A stretch of 51,980 nt of DNA, taken from contig DIJC01000026.1 of the NCBI GenBank assembly GCA_002421005.1, positions 96,941 through 148,920 of the forward strand, given 5' to 3'. Shown in pieces: positions 51,941 through 51,980 of this stretch. How positions within the stretch are numbered: the stretch's first letter is position 1; every line of letters starts with the position of its first letter. The notes beneath the pieces were generated by a model, which was not told the origin of the DNA, ran no database searches, and worked only from the letters and a program-made list of their open reading frames with translations. A program made the translations under genes and the position numbers. This DNA comes from Enterobacteriaceae bacterium UBA5654 (GTDB lineage: Bacteria > Pseudomonadota > Gammaproteobacteria > Enterobacterales > Enterobacteriaceae).

Positions 51941-51957
51941 TTCCGGTGACACCGGAA
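51941..51957. repeat. Palindrome in the tRNA-Ser leader
   Basis: TTCCGGTG-A-CACCGGAA, a perfect 8-bp inverted repeat with a single central base, lies directly between the predicted start and the mature tRNA 5' end. As RNA it could form a 7-bp hairpin with loop GAC. Confidence 0.7.
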
Positions 51958-51966
51958 TGACAATAT

Positions 51967-51980
51967 GGTGAGGTGTCCGA
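51967..51980 (+). tRNA. serX: tRNA-Ser (probably GGA anticodon), 5' end only
   Basis: GGTGAGGTGTCCGA equals the first 14 bases of E. coli tRNA-Ser(GGA), and the position next to ghrA equals serX. The anticodon lies outside the window, so the isoacceptor is inferred from synteny. Confidence 0.88.

Noticed and set aside
1..51980. CRISPR array, prophage, insertion sequence or defence island
   Set aside because: No regularly spaced repeats, integrase, transposase or known defence domains are visible; apart from the LysR/MFS pair the gene content is conserved backbone.

Overview
The window is a chromosomal segment of a motile member of the Enterobacteriaceae. Gene order and protein sequences match the fab-rne-flg-mdo-ghrA region of Escherichia coli and Salmonella, in the reverse orientation, and several proteins (ACP, ribosomal protein L32, OpgH) look nearly identical to the E. 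coli ones. Codon use is GC-rich. A LysR/MFS gene pair lies between rne and flgL, and the curli operons are missing from the ymdA-ycdZ interval. Both features are unlike E. coli K-12 and point to an Enterobacter/Klebsiella/Kosakonia-type relative, but the species cannot be fixed from the sequence alone.

Layout: (1) 1-5.3 kb, minus strand: yceD-rpmF-plsX-fabH-fabD-fabG-acpP-fabF (fabF cut by the window edge), the ribosomal L32/phospholipid/fatty acid synthesis cluster. (2) 5.4-11 kb: yceF (maf-like), rluC and rne with its long autoregulatory leader. (3) 11-13.3 kb: divergent LysR regulator and MFS exporter with a clear LysR-type palindrome between them, an accessory insert. (4) 13.3-24.8 kb: the flg regulon: flgBCDEFGHIJ and flgKL on the minus strand, flgA and flgMN on the plus strand, with an FlhDC operator in the flgB-flgA gap and two sigma-28 promoters. 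(5) 24.9-28.7 kb: murJ, mviM, yceH, rimJ. (6) 28.9-40.4 kb: mdtH, grxB, yceB, pyrC (PurR site and CTP-sensing leader), dinI (LexA box), bssS, solA, yceJ-yceI, trhO, lpxL, mdtG, msyB. (7) 40.4-48.6 kb: yceK, opgHG and opgC (osmoregulated periplasmic glucans), clsC-ymdB and a ymdA-like gene. (8) 48.6-52 kb: junction without curli genes, ycdZ, ycdY, ycdX, ghrA and the first bases of a tRNA-Ser gene with its promoter.

Most of the window is conserved housekeeping or envelope/flagellar biology. I found no CRISPR, prophage, insertion sequence, toxin-antitoxin or recognisable defence system, and no clearly new biological system. The points most worth a second look are regulatory: near-leaderless promoters at yceD and ycdZ, a putative SraB-type small RNA upstream of yceD, a perfect 12-bp inverted repeat between fabG and acpP, the LysR/MFS module, the missing curli locus, a consensus CRP palindrome upstream of ycdZ, and an inverted repeat in the tRNA-Ser leader.
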